From: Roseateles noduli
GTDB taxonomy: Bacteria > Pseudomonadota > Gammaproteobacteria > Burkholderiales > Burkholderiaceae_C
Direction of reading: 5' to 3'
Length of the DNA: 64,000 nucleotides
NCBI GenBank assembly: GCA_002205125.1
Contig: NIOE01000006.1
Span: 186,001 to 250,000, forward strand
Below the pieces are notes generated by a model. That model saw nothing but the letters and a program-made list of their open reading frames with translations, was not told the origin of the DNA and ran no database searches. A program made the translations under genes and the position numbers. How positions within the stretch are numbered: position 1 is the first letter of the stretch; each line of letters opens with the position of its first letter. Below are positions 10,740 through 18,249 of the stretch, in pieces.

Positions 10740-11669
10740 ATGAACCAAGAATTCGTGATCGCCACCCGCGAGAGCCGCCTGGCCCTCTGGCAGGCGGAAC
10801 ATGTGCAAGCCCTGCTGCGCGCGCGCGGCCTGGAAGTCCGGCTGCTCGGAATGACCACGCGCGGTGACCAGATCCTGGACCGCACGCTGTCCAAGGTCGG
10901 CGGCAAGGGCCTGTTCGTGAAGGAGCTGGAAACGGCGCTGGAGGACGGTCGCGCGCAGCTCGCGGTGCATTCGCTGAAGGATGTGCCGATGGAACTGCCG
11001 GAGGGCTTCGTGCTCGCGGCGGTGCTGGAACGCGAGGATCCGCGCGACGCGCTCGTGTCGTCGACCTATGAGAACCTCGCGGCGCTGCCGCAGGGCGCCT
11101 GCGTGGGCACGTCCAGCCTGCGCCGCGTGACGCAGCTGAAGAACCTGCGGCCGGACCTGCGCATCGAGCCACTGCGCGGCAACCTCGACACGCGGCTGCG
11201 CAAGCTCGACGAGGGTCAGTACGACGCGATCGTGCTCGCCGCCGCGGGGCTGAAGCGCCTGGACCTGGCCGGTCGCATCCGTCAGTACTTCGGCGTCGAC
11301 GAGATGATCCCGTGCGCGGGGCAGGGCGCGCTGGGCATCGAGATCCGTGCCGGTCAGGCGCCGTTGACCACGCATCTGGAGGCGCTGGCCCACACCTCGA
11401 CGTGGCTGGCGGTCGCGGCGGAGCGCGCGGTCTCGCGCGAACTCGGCGGCAGTTGCTCGATGCCGCTGGCTGCGCACGCGGTCTGGACGGCCGAGGGCCA
11501 ACTGACGCTCTCCGTCGCGCTGGGGCACCCGATCGAGCCGGAGCGGGCACTCCTGCGGGCGGGCTCGCAGGCCGCGGTGGGGGACCTGGCCGCCGCCGAA
11601 GCGCTGGGCATCGCCGCCGCCGCGGCGCTGCGCGAGCTCGGCGCCACCGAGTACCTGAAGGACGTCTGA
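10740..11669 (+). CDS. hemC: Hydroxymethylbilane synthase (porphobilinogen deaminase)
   Basis: Condenses four porphobilinogen molecules into hydroxymethylbilane in tetrapyrrole synthesis. The 309-residue protein carries the dipyrromethane-cofactor Cys at 239 ([10 protein letters not shown]), the catalytic Asp at 81 (HSLKDVP) and the Arg-rich TSSLRRV and [12 protein letters not shown] blocks that bind the growing chain. It is the first gene of a hemC-hemD-hemX-hemY array. Its TGA overlaps the hemD ATG (TGATG at 11667-11671), so translation is probably coupled. Confidence 0.97.
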   Translation: MNQEFVIATRESRLALWQAEHVQALLRARGLEVRLLGMTTRGDQILDRTLSKVGGKGLFVKELETALEDGRAQLAVHSLKDVPMELPEGFVLAAVLEREDPRDALVSSTYENLAALPQGACVGTSSLRRVTQLKNLRPDLRIEPLRGNLDTRLRKLDEGQYDAIVLAAAGLKRLDLAGRIRQYFGVDEMIPCAGQGALGIEIRAGQAPLTTHLEALAHTSTWLAVAAERAVSRELGGSCSMPLAAHAVWTAEGQLTLSVALGHPIEPERALLRAGSQAAVGDLAAAEALGIAAAAALRELGATEYLKDV

Positions 11670-12523
11670 TGGCGGGCGTCGCCGCCCCGGTCCGCTTGCT
11701 GCTGACCCGGCCGCAGGCCCAGGCCGACGACTGGGCCAGACGCATGACGGCCCTGGGCGTGCCGACCGTCTCGTTCCCGCTGATCGACATCGAACCGGCC
11801 GACGATCCGGCGCCCATCGCGGCGGCCTGGTCGACCTTGCCGGACATGGACCTGGCGATGTTCGTCAGTCCCAATGCCGTCGAGCATTTCTTCGACCGCC
11901 GGCCCGACGGCGCCCCGTGGCCGGACCGGACCTGGGCGGCGACCGTCGGTCCGGGCAGCGCGCGGGCGCTGATCGAGCGCGGCGTGCCCGCGGCGCGGCT
12001 CGTGCAGCCGCCGGCGGGGTCGGACAGCCTCGACTCGGAACATCTGTGGCCGGAGCTGGTCCGCGTCGCCGGCGCGGACTGGTCCGGCCGCCGCGCGCTG
12101 CTGGTGCGAGGTGACGGCGGGCGGGAATGGCTGGGCGACCGGCTGCGCGACGCCGGCGCCGAGGTGGACGCGGTCGGCGTCTATCGCCGCGCCTGTCCGA
12201 GACTGTCGGCGGAGACCGGTGCGGTGCTGCGCACGGCGCTGCAGGCGCCGGATCGGCACATCTGGCTGTTCAGCAGTTCGGAGGCGATCGGCCACCTGGA
12301 GGCCCTCGAAAAGGGGACGCGGGAGAGCGGTTACGCCGGGGGGCCGACCCCCCTGACACCCCCTGCCTGGGGACGCGTGCGGGCGCTGGCGACGCACGAA
12401 CGCATCGCGGTTCGCGCACAAGCCCTCGGGGTGGGGCATGTGGTTTTGGTGCGACCCGAGGCGGAGGCCGTGGCGGCCGGGTTCCGGATGCTGTCAGGGT
12501 CCACCCTAGAATCGCCGACGTGA
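11669..12523 (+). CDS. hemD: Uroporphyrinogen-III synthase
   Basis: Cyclises hydroxymethylbilane with D-ring inversion to uroporphyrinogen III. This 284-residue protein is weakly conserved, as usual for the family. It is recognised by its N-terminal block VRLLLTRPQAQADDWA, the FVSPNAVEHFF motif, GPGSARALIERG and the second-domain LLVRGDGGREWL and WLFSSSEAIGHLE blocks, together with its position after hemC. The start ATG overlaps the hemC stop by one base. Its stop overlaps the GTG start of hemX (GTGA at 12520-12523). The stretch at about 211-228 (ESGYAGGPTPLTPPAWG) is a low-complexity insert. Confidence 0.93.
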   Translation: MAGVAAPVRLLLTRPQAQADDWARRMTALGVPTVSFPLIDIEPADDPAPIAAAWSTLPDMDLAMFVSPNAVEHFFDRRPDGAPWPDRTWAATVGPGSARALIERGVPAARLVQPPAGSDSLDSEHLWPELVRVAGADWSGRRALLVRGDGGREWLGDRLRDAGAEVDAVGVYRRACPRLSAETGAVLRTALQAPDRHIWLFSSSEAIGHLEALEKGTRESGYAGGPTPLTPPAWGRVRALATHERIAVRAQALGVGHVVLVRPEAEAVAAGFRMLSGSTLESPT

Positions 12524-13710
12524 GCGAGACCACCACCCCAGCGGCCGACGTTCCGTCGCCCCACAAGCCCGCCCGGCAATCCGGCGCCACCCTGACCCAG
12601 GCCGTCGTGGCCTGCGTGGGTCTGGTGGCCCTGCTGGCCCTCGGTCTGGCCTGGCAGAGCCAGCAGCGGCTCAAGCAGGTCGAGCAGGAGCTCGTCCGGC
12701 GCCAGGACTCCAGCCAGAGCGAGGCCAACATCGCCCGCGACCAGGCGCGCCAGGCGCAGGACCTCAGCCGCGACACCGCGGCCAAGGTCGCGCTGCTGGA
12801 CGCCCGGCTGGCCGAGGTCGCGGTGCAGCGCGAGCAGCTCGAAGGGCTGATGCAGTCGATGAACCGCTCGCGCGACGAGAACGTCGTCGGCGACATCGAG
12901 GCCTCGCTGCGCGTGGCCATGCAGCAGAGCACGATCACCGGTAGCGCCGAGCCGCTGGTGGCCGCCCTGCGCCAGGCCGACGAGCGGCTGGGCCGCTACA
13001 AGCAGCCGCGCCTGGAGGGCGTGCGCCGCGCCGTGACGCGCGACCTGGAGCGCATCAAGGCGGTCAGCGTGGTCGACGTGTCGACGCTGACGATCAAGCT
13101 GGATGAGGTCGTGCGTCAGGTCGACGACCTGCCGCTCCTGGCGGTCGCCCAGCCGGGACAGGACCCGGCCGAGGCGTCCGCGGCCACCGGTGCCGCCTCG
13201 CAACACCCGACCCCGTCGCCCGCCGCAAAGGCCGCCGCGCCGCGCAGGGCCGCGTCTGGCGGCGTCGGGGCCTCGGGCATCCAGGCCGGCGCGTCGCAGG
13301 CGGGCGCCGACGGCGAACCCGGCTGGTGGAGCCGCCTCTGGGACCAGGCCGGCGACCGGTGGACGACCTTGTCGGGCGACGTCTGGCGCGAAGCGCGGGG
13401 GCTGCTGCGCGTGACTCGCATCGACCACCCGGAAGCCGCGCTGATCGCGCCCGAACAATCCTTCTTCCTGCGCGAGAACCTCAAGCTGCGCCTGCTGAAT
13501 GCGCGGCTCGCGCTGCTGAGCCGCCAGTTCGACACTGCGCAGGTCGACCTGCGCGAGGCGCAGGCGATGCTGGACCGCTACTTCGACGGACGCTCGCGCA
13601 AGCTGACCCAGACGACGGAGCTGCTGCGCCAGGTGCAGGGCCAGTCCCGGCAGGTGAGCGTGCCGCGCCCCGACGACACGCTGGCCGCGCTCAGCGCGGT
13701 CGCGCGTTGA
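12520..13710 (+). CDS. hemX: HemX-like membrane protein (uroporphyrinogen operon)
   Basis: A 396-residue HemX-family protein, historically annotated as a uroporphyrinogen-III C-methyltransferase-like protein but lacking methyltransferase motifs. A cytoplasmic Pro/Ser-rich N-terminus precedes one transmembrane helix (about 27-46). A periplasmic coiled-coil region (about 47-110) follows, and then the HemX domain with LLRVTRIDHPEAALIAPEQSFFLREN and LLNARLALLSRQFDTAQVDLREA. An Ala/Pro/Gly-rich linker (about 213-268) splits the domain. The GTG start overlaps the hemD stop. Its role is probably scaffolding or assembly of haem-synthesis enzymes at the membrane; this is inferred, not proven. Confidence 0.9.
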   Translation: MSETTTPAADVPSPHKPARQSGATLTQAVVACVGLVALLALGLAWQSQQRLKQVEQELVRRQDSSQSEANIARDQARQAQDLSRDTAAKVALLDARLAEVAVQREQLEGLMQSMNRSRDENVVGDIEASLRVAMQQSTITGSAEPLVAALRQADERLGRYKQPRLEGVRRAVTRDLERIKAVSVVDVSTLTIKLDEVVRQVDDLPLLAVAQPGQDPAEASAATGAASQHPTPSPAAKAAAPRRAASGGVGASGIQAGASQAGADGEPGWWSRLWDQAGDRWTTLSGDVWREARGLLRVTRIDHPEAALIAPEQSFFLRENLKLRLLNARLALLSRQFDTAQVDLREAQAMLDRYFDGRSRKLTQTTELLRQVQGQSRQVSVPRPDDTLAALSAVAR

Positions 13711-13720
13711 GGAGATCGCC

Positions 13721-14968
13721 ATGCGCATGGTGATCTGGCTGGTGCTGCTGTTCGTCGCGGCGGTGGTCGCGGCGCTCACGCTGGGCAACAACGACGGTCT
13801 CGCCAGCTTCTACTGGCGCGGCTGGCGCATGGACCTGTCGCTCAACCTGTTCCTGCTGCTGCTGGTGGCGGGCTGCTTCGCGCTGATGACGCTGATGCAG
13901 ACGCTGGACGCGCTGCTGACGCTGCCCAAGCGCGCGCGCCAGTGGCGCATGGCCCAGCGCGAGCGCAGCGCCCAGATCGCCTTGCGCGAAGCCTGGGCGG
14001 AGTATTTCGGCGCCCGCTACAGCCGCGCGCAGAAGGCGGCGCAACGCGCGCTCGCCATCCAGGCGCAGACGCCCGACCTGGCGCAGGACGGTGCCTTCAT
14101 GGCGCTGGCGCACCTGGTGGCCGCGCAGAGCGCCCACAAGCTGCAGGACCGCCGCAATCGTGACGAACACCTGCGCCAGGCGCTGCAGGTGGCCGCGACC
14201 TCGGCGGGCGCCCGCGTGCAGGAGGAGGGCGCCAGACTGCTGGCCGCCGAATGGGCGCTCGACGACCGCGACGCGCCGAGAGCGCTCGGCCTGCTGCGCG
14301 AGCTGACGCCTGGCGTCGCGCGCCGCACACAGGCGCTCAGATTGAAGCTGCAGGGCAGCCGTCTCGCGCACGAGCCGCTGGAGGCATTGCGCACGGCTCG
14401 CCTGCTGGCCAAGCATCAGGGCTTCTCGAAATCGGCGGCCCAGGGCCTGCTGCGTTCGCTTGCCTGCGAGGCGCTGGACACCGCGCGGGACATCGACCAG
14501 CTGCGCAGCATCTGGCAGCAACTGGACGCGTCGGACCGGCGCGACGTCTTCGTCGCCTCGCGGGCCGCGAACTGCGCGGCCGGTCTGGGCGCGCCGGAAG
14601 ATGGTCGCGGCTGGCTGCGGCCCTTCTGGGAATCGATCGCGGAGCAGGGCGCCGATGAGCGCCAGGCGCTGGCCGAGGCGCTGGTGCTGTGCATGCCGGG
14701 CCTCGGACCGGAATGGCTGCAGCGTCTGGAGGGGGCGGTGCTCCGCTTCCCGCGAGACGGGAAGATGGCCTTCGCCCTCGGACACGCGCTGGCGGAGCGC
14801 CAGCTGTGGGGCAAGGCGCGCCTGATGCTGGAGCAGGCGGCCGAGGATCGCGAGCTGACGCTCAACGCCCGCCGCCGCAGCTGGCTGCGCCTGGCGGAGA
14901 TGGCCGACCAGGACGAGGACTCGGAGCGTCGTGCCCGCTGCTACGAGGCGGCCGCGCGTCTGGGCTGA
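13721..14968 (+). CDS. hemY: HemY-like TPR membrane protein
   Basis: A 415-residue proteobacterial HemY (not the Gram-positive protoporphyrinogen oxidase). Two N-terminal transmembrane helices (about 1-22 and 42-64) with the HemY_N block precede a long alpha-helical tetratricopeptide-like region rich in Ala, Arg and Leu. It starts 10 bases after hemX, with a GAGG ribosome-binding site, and ends the hem array. The family is linked to late haem synthesis, with no established catalytic activity. Confidence 0.93.
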   Translation: MRMVIWLVLLFVAAVVAALTLGNNDGLASFYWRGWRMDLSLNLFLLLLVAGCFALMTLMQTLDALLTLPKRARQWRMAQRERSAQIALREAWAEYFGARYSRAQKAAQRALAIQAQTPDLAQDGAFMALAHLVAAQSAHKLQDRRNRDEHLRQALQVAATSAGARVQEEGARLLAAEWALDDRDAPRALGLLRELTPGVARRTQALRLKLQGSRLAHEPLEALRTARLLAKHQGFSKSAAQGLLRSLACEALDTARDIDQLRSIWQQLDASDRRDVFVASRAANCAAGLGAPEDGRGWLRPFWESIAEQGADERQALAEALVLCMPGLGPEWLQRLEGAVLRFPRDGKMAFALGHALAERQLWGKARLMLEQAAEDRELTLNARRRSWLRLAEMADQDEDSERRARCYEAAARLG

Positions 14969-14981
14969 GGATCGGTCTGGA

Positions 14982-15001
14982 AGGCCCGTGTCACCGGGCC
15001 T
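14982..15001 (+). terminator. Weak hairpin after hemY
   Basis: A 7-bp perfect stem AGGCCCG/CGGGCCT with a 6-base loop starts 14 bases after the hemY stop. There is no adjacent T-run, so rho-independent activity is doubtful; it may only protect the transcript 3' end. Confidence 0.35.
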
Positions 15002-15059
15002 CGACGAGGGATTGCGCGACGACGCGGCGAGCGGATGGAATGATTTTTCGTCGAGATAC

Positions 15060-15089
15060 TTGCAGACCCTGAAAAACGCATGCTATAGT
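15060..15089 (+). promoter_or_regulatory. Sigma-70-type promoter for the tRNA-Arg pair
   Basis: TTGCAG (15060-15065) and TATAGT (15084-15089) are separated by 18 bases. They lie 13 bases before the first tRNA, fitting a start of transcription close to the mature 5' end. The stretch is AT-richer than its surroundings. Confidence 0.75.
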
Positions 15090-15101
15090 CGCAGTCTTTC
15101 A

Positions 15102-15178
15102 GCGGCTGTAGCTCAGTTGGATAGAGTACTTGGCTACGAACCAAGGGGTCGTGGGTTCGAATCCTGCCAGCCGCACCA
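15102..15178 (+). tRNA. tRNA-Arg(ACG), copy 1
   Basis: A 77-base cloverleaf with an encoded CCA. The acceptor stem is GCGGCTG/CAGCCGC, the D arm is GCTCAGTTGGATAGAGT, the anticodon arm is CTTGG-CTACGAA-CCAAG with anticodon ACG (34-36), and the T arm contains GGTTCGAATCC. A34 would be deaminated to inosine to read CGU/CGC/CGA. It is identical to the copy at 15290. Confidence 0.97.
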
Positions 15179-15289
15179 GAAAAACTGTTGAATGTCCGGG
15201 TCACCGGAGATTCGGCAAGCAAAAGAAGAAGTAACAACAAAAACCTGGGATCGCTTCCACGACGGCGATTCCTGATCAGTAAAAGTCGA

Positions 15290-15366
15290 GCGGCTGTAGC
15301 TCAGTTGGATAGAGTACTTGGCTACGAACCAAGGGGTCGTGGGTTCGAATCCTGCCAGCCGCACCA
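15290..15366 (+). tRNA. tRNA-Arg(ACG), copy 2
   Basis: Base-for-base identical to the copy at 15102-15178, including the CCA end. It lies 111 bases downstream and is probably in the same transcript, because no promoter as good as the first is visible between them and a single terminator follows this copy. Confidence 0.97.
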
Positions 15367-15371
15367 AATAG

Positions 15372-15405
15372 AAAGCCAGCGTTGAAAGACGCTGGCTTTT
15401 TTCTT
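15372..15405 (+). terminator. Rho-independent terminator after tRNA-Arg pair
   Basis: A 10-bp stem AAAGCCAGCG/CGCTGGCTTT with an 8-base loop runs into a T-tract (TTTTTTCTTT). It begins five bases after the second tRNA CCA. Confidence 0.93.
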
Positions 15406-15467
15406 TGTCCGAATGGAATCTCCGGTGATTCCGGATATTCATTCCCAAAGGAACTTGGGGGCCCGCT

Positions 15468-16616
15468 TCAAGCGCCTCGGGTGACATTCGGGCGAATATC
15501 GTCCGGACCGGATAACTCCTCCCGGATATCGCTGGAGCGCGCGGCGGGCCCCGGCCGGGCTGGCGTGCGCAAGAGTTTCGGCGCCGGCATCGGCCATGTG
15601 ATCCCGTCCTGCATGAAGAAGTTGCGTCGGGCCTGATGGTGCGGATGCAGCGGCGCTTCGGCGGCGGTCAATACGGGCGCGACACAGGCGTCGCTGCCTT
15701 CGAAGGCAGCGACCCAATGCGCGAGCGGCTCTTGCCGGATCCGGGCGGCCACCGCGTCGCGCAGCACCGGCCATTGGGCGGGATCGTCCTGGGGCGAGGA
15801 CGATGCGGATGACGATGACCGCGCCGCGAGGCCGAGTCGTTCCATGAGGGCCTGCTGAAAGGGCGCCTCGATGGCGCCCAGCGACAGCCAGCGCCCGTCC
15901 GCGCACTCGAAGCAGTCGTAGAAATGGGAACGATGCAGGAAGAGGTTGCGCGTCGGGTCGTCGTCCCAGCGTCCGCCGGCCCGCAGCGCCTGGATGAGCG
16001 TTCCCATGTAGCCGACGCCGTCGACGATCGCGGCGTCCACGACCTGACCGCGCCCCGAGCGGCGTGACTCCCACAACGCGCACATCAGTCCGAAGAGCAG
16101 GGTCAAGGCGCCGCCGCCGATGTCGCCGAGCAAGGTAGCCGGCAGCGCCGGCGGCTGCCCTGGACGGGCCGCAAACGGCATCAGGCCGCTCAGCGCGACA
16201 TAGTTGATGTCATGCCCTGCGCGCTGCGCCAGCGGGCCGTCCTGGCCCCATCCCGTGAGCCGGGCGTAGACCAGCGTCGGATGCGCCGCGAGCAGCGTGT
16301 CCGGACCGAGCCCGAGCCGCTCCATCACCCCGGGCCGGAAGCCTTCGATCAACGCGTCGGCGCCGGCGACGAGCTCGCGGACGCGGGCCAGGCCGGCCGG
16401 GGATTTCAGGTCCGCCTGCACAACGGTCTTGCCGCGGTTCAGCGCCGCGCCGCCGCCGAGCCGTGTTTCTCCGCCGAGCCGCTCGACGACGGTCACCTCG
16501 GCGCCGAAGTCGGCCAACGCGAGCCCCGCGAACGGTGCGGGGCCGATGCCGGCGAACTCCACGATCTTCAATCCTGCCAGCGGCCCGGCGGGGTCCTGCG
16601 GAGCTCCCTCGTTCAT
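15468..16616 (-). CDS. Class III CoA-transferase family, alpha-methylacyl-CoA racemase type
   Basis: A 382-residue CaiB/BaiF-family protein. The block AGIGPAPFAGLALADFGAEV, the AGHDINY motif with H135 and the LLGDIGGG motif with D165 match the catalytic His/Asp pair of alpha-methylacyl-CoA racemases, which epimerise 2-methylacyl-CoA for beta-oxidation. HFYDCFECADGRWLSLG is also typical of this subgroup rather than of formyl-CoA transferases. A 10-residue Ser-rich insert (RSSSSASSSPQDD, about 273-285) is a low-complexity oddity. It stands alone between the tRNA pair and a divergent secreted-type gene, so its physiological substrate is unknown. Confidence 0.88.
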   Translation of the reverse strand: MNEGAPQDPAGPLAGLKIVEFAGIGPAPFAGLALADFGAEVTVVERLGGETRLGGGAALNRGKTVVQADLKSPAGLARVRELVAGADALIEGFRPGVMERLGLGPDTLLAAHPTLVYARLTGWGQDGPLAQRAGHDINYVALSGLMPFAARPGQPPALPATLLGDIGGGALTLLFGLMCALWESRRSGRGQVVDAAIVDGVGYMGTLIQALRAGGRWDDDPTRNLFLHRSHFYDCFECADGRWLSLGAIEAPFQQALMERLGLAARSSSSASSSPQDDPAQWPVLRDAVAARIRQEPLAHWVAAFEGSDACVAPVLTAAEAPLHPHHQARRNFFMQDGITWPMPAPKLLRTPARPGPAARSSDIREELSGPDDIRPNVTRGA

Positions 16617-16784
16617 GCGATCGCCTCACTCAAAAGCTGCATTCGACGCAGACACCATACCGCGCTTGAACAACGCCATACGTACCGAATCGCCCAAGCC
16701 TCGAACCAGGAGGTGGCGCCTCCTCACTTCCAGTGTCGCGCGACAACCGCGCCAGAACATCTCTCAATTTTCAAAGGACAAGGT

Positions 16785-17609
16785 ATGACCTTCTCTTCCT
16801 GGCATGACCACAGCCCCTGGACTCAGGGCGGCGCCCACGCCCACGCGGCGGAGTTCGGCGGACTCGGTTCCTCGCATGGCGGCGGCTTCGGCTACTCGCA
16901 GGGATACGGCGGCTGGATGTCGCATTCAATGATGGGCCGCTCTGCGGGCGGGTTCGATCGCATGGGGTGGGGCGGCGAGCGACGCCGCGGCCACGGCGAC
17001 GGCGGTCGCACCAGCGAGCAGCACAGCGCTGGCGGCGCAACGGGTCCGTGCAGCGAGCAGCACACCACCAGCAGAGCAGCGGATCAGGGCAGTGGTCGAC
17101 ATCACGGCGGATGCCACGCGGGAAAAGGCCGCTCGCAGGCCGCCGCCGATGCGCCGTCGGCGAAGGCTCCCGCTGCCGCCACAACCCCCGCGTCCGCGCC
17201 TCCGACAAACAATGCTCCGCGCGAGGGCGCATGGGACGCGTCGAAGGGCGGATATGTCGTCGGACAAAGCGGTGAAGTCCAGATCGATTTTCTGAATACG
17301 TACACCCACAATTACCCTATCCAGTATCGGGGCACCGATGGCAAGTGGATCGACCTGGGAACCTCCGACGTCCTGAACGGGAAGAACTTGACCGTCAAGG
17401 CAGACCCGGGCAGCACGCTCCAGTTCCGGATGAACAATACCGCCGGCAGTTGGGAACAGGCGGGTACGACGCTCAACGCCAGCGGCAAGGACATGGCCAA
17501 GGTCACGCAGGACAGTGATGGCTACAAGCTCGCCTTCGACGGCAACAACGTCACGCAGCTCTACGACGACCTGTTCCTGAAGTTGCGCGATCCCAGGGCG
17601 CCGAGCTGA
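16785..17609 (+). CDS. Hypothetical Gly/His/Ser-rich protein with conserved-looking C-terminal domain
   Basis: A 274-residue protein I do not recognise. The start at 16785 is set by AAGGACAAGG just upstream. Residues 1-65 are rich in Gly, His, Ser, Trp and Met with no signal peptide. Residues 65-150 are a hydrophilic Ala/Gly/His/Ser linker with three Cys. Residues about 150-265 look like a folded beta-rich domain (GYVVGQSGEVQIDFLNTY, then WIDLGTSDVLNGKNLTVKA and LAFDGNNVTQLYDDLFLKL). The composition suggests export by a signal-independent route or a surface role, but no secretion signal can be assigned. It is less GC-rich than its neighbours in the C-terminal part. A strong terminator follows, so it is a single-gene unit. 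Confidence 0.75.
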   Translation: MTFSSWHDHSPWTQGGAHAHAAEFGGLGSSHGGGFGYSQGYGGWMSHSMMGRSAGGFDRMGWGGERRRGHGDGGRTSEQHSAGGATGPCSEQHTTSRAADQGSGRHHGGCHAGKGRSQAAADAPSAKAPAAATTPASAPPTNNAPREGAWDASKGGYVVGQSGEVQIDFLNTYTHNYPIQYRGTDGKWIDLGTSDVLNGKNLTVKADPGSTLQFRMNNTAGSWEQAGTTLNASGKDMAKVTQDSDGYKLAFDGNNVTQLYDDLFLKLRDPRAPS

Positions 17610-17627
17610 TCATGTTCCCTGGAATTG

Positions 17628-17660
17628 GGCTGGCGTCTCTCGGATGCCGGCCTTTTTTTG
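17628..17660 (+). terminator. Rho-independent terminator
   Basis: A 7-bp stem GGCTGGC/GCCGGCC (one G-T pair) with an 11-base loop is followed by seven T. It lies 18 bases after the stop of the Gly/His-rich gene and before greB. Confidence 0.88.
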
Positions 17661-17679
17661 TTTTCGCCACAATAGGCGC

Positions 17680-18249
17680 ATGAGCAAGGCATTCACCAAG
17701 GAATCCGAGAGCGACGACGATGACGACGGCCCGTCGCTGCCCGCGTTGCCGCAGGGCTCGCGCAACTACATGACGCCGGCCGGCTACGCGCGGCTGCGCG
17801 CGGAGTTCATGCAGCTGCTGGACGTCGAGCGTCCCAAGATCGTCGAGATCGTGTCCTGGGCCGCCAAGAACGGCGACCGATCGGAGAACGGCGACTACCT
17901 CTACGGCAAGAAGCGCCTGCGCGAGATCGACCGCCGCCTGCGCTTCCTCACGAAGCGGCTGGACATCGCCGAGGTCGTCGACCCCAGCGCCCATCACGGC
18001 AGCGACCAGGTGTTCTTCGGCGCGACGGTGACCTACGCCAATGCGAAGGGGGAGGAGCGCACCATCACCATCAAGGGCATCGACGAGTCGGACAGCCTGG
18101 CGGGCGAGGTGAGCTGGGTGTCGCCGATCGCGCGCACGTTGATCAAGGCGCGCGAAGGCGACGAGCTCCAGCTGGTCACGCCGGTCGGCGTGGAGACGAT
18201 CGAGATCGTCGAGGTCCGTTACCCCGACCCGCCGGCTCCGGGCGCCTGA
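17680..18249 (+). CDS. greB: Transcription elongation factor GreB
   Basis: A 189-residue Gre factor that enters the RNA-polymerase secondary channel and stimulates cleavage of backtracked RNA. The N-terminal coiled coil has NYMTPAGYARLRAEF and the acidic-tip block NGDRSENGDYLYGKKRLREIDRR. The C-terminal FKBP-like domain has VFFGATVTYAN and ISPIARTLIKA-like sequence (WVSPIARTLIKAREGDE). An acidic leader (ESDDDDDG, about 9-16) precedes the core. The ATG at 17680 is chosen because the upstream ATG at 17644 lies in the terminator T-tract region. Confidence 0.95.
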   Translation: MSKAFTKESESDDDDDGPSLPALPQGSRNYMTPAGYARLRAEFMQLLDVERPKIVEIVSWAAKNGDRSENGDYLYGKKRLREIDRRLRFLTKRLDIAEVVDPSAHHGSDQVFFGATVTYANAKGEERTITIKGIDESDSLAGEVSWVSPIARTLIKAREGDELQLVTPVGVETIEIVEVRYPDPPAPGA

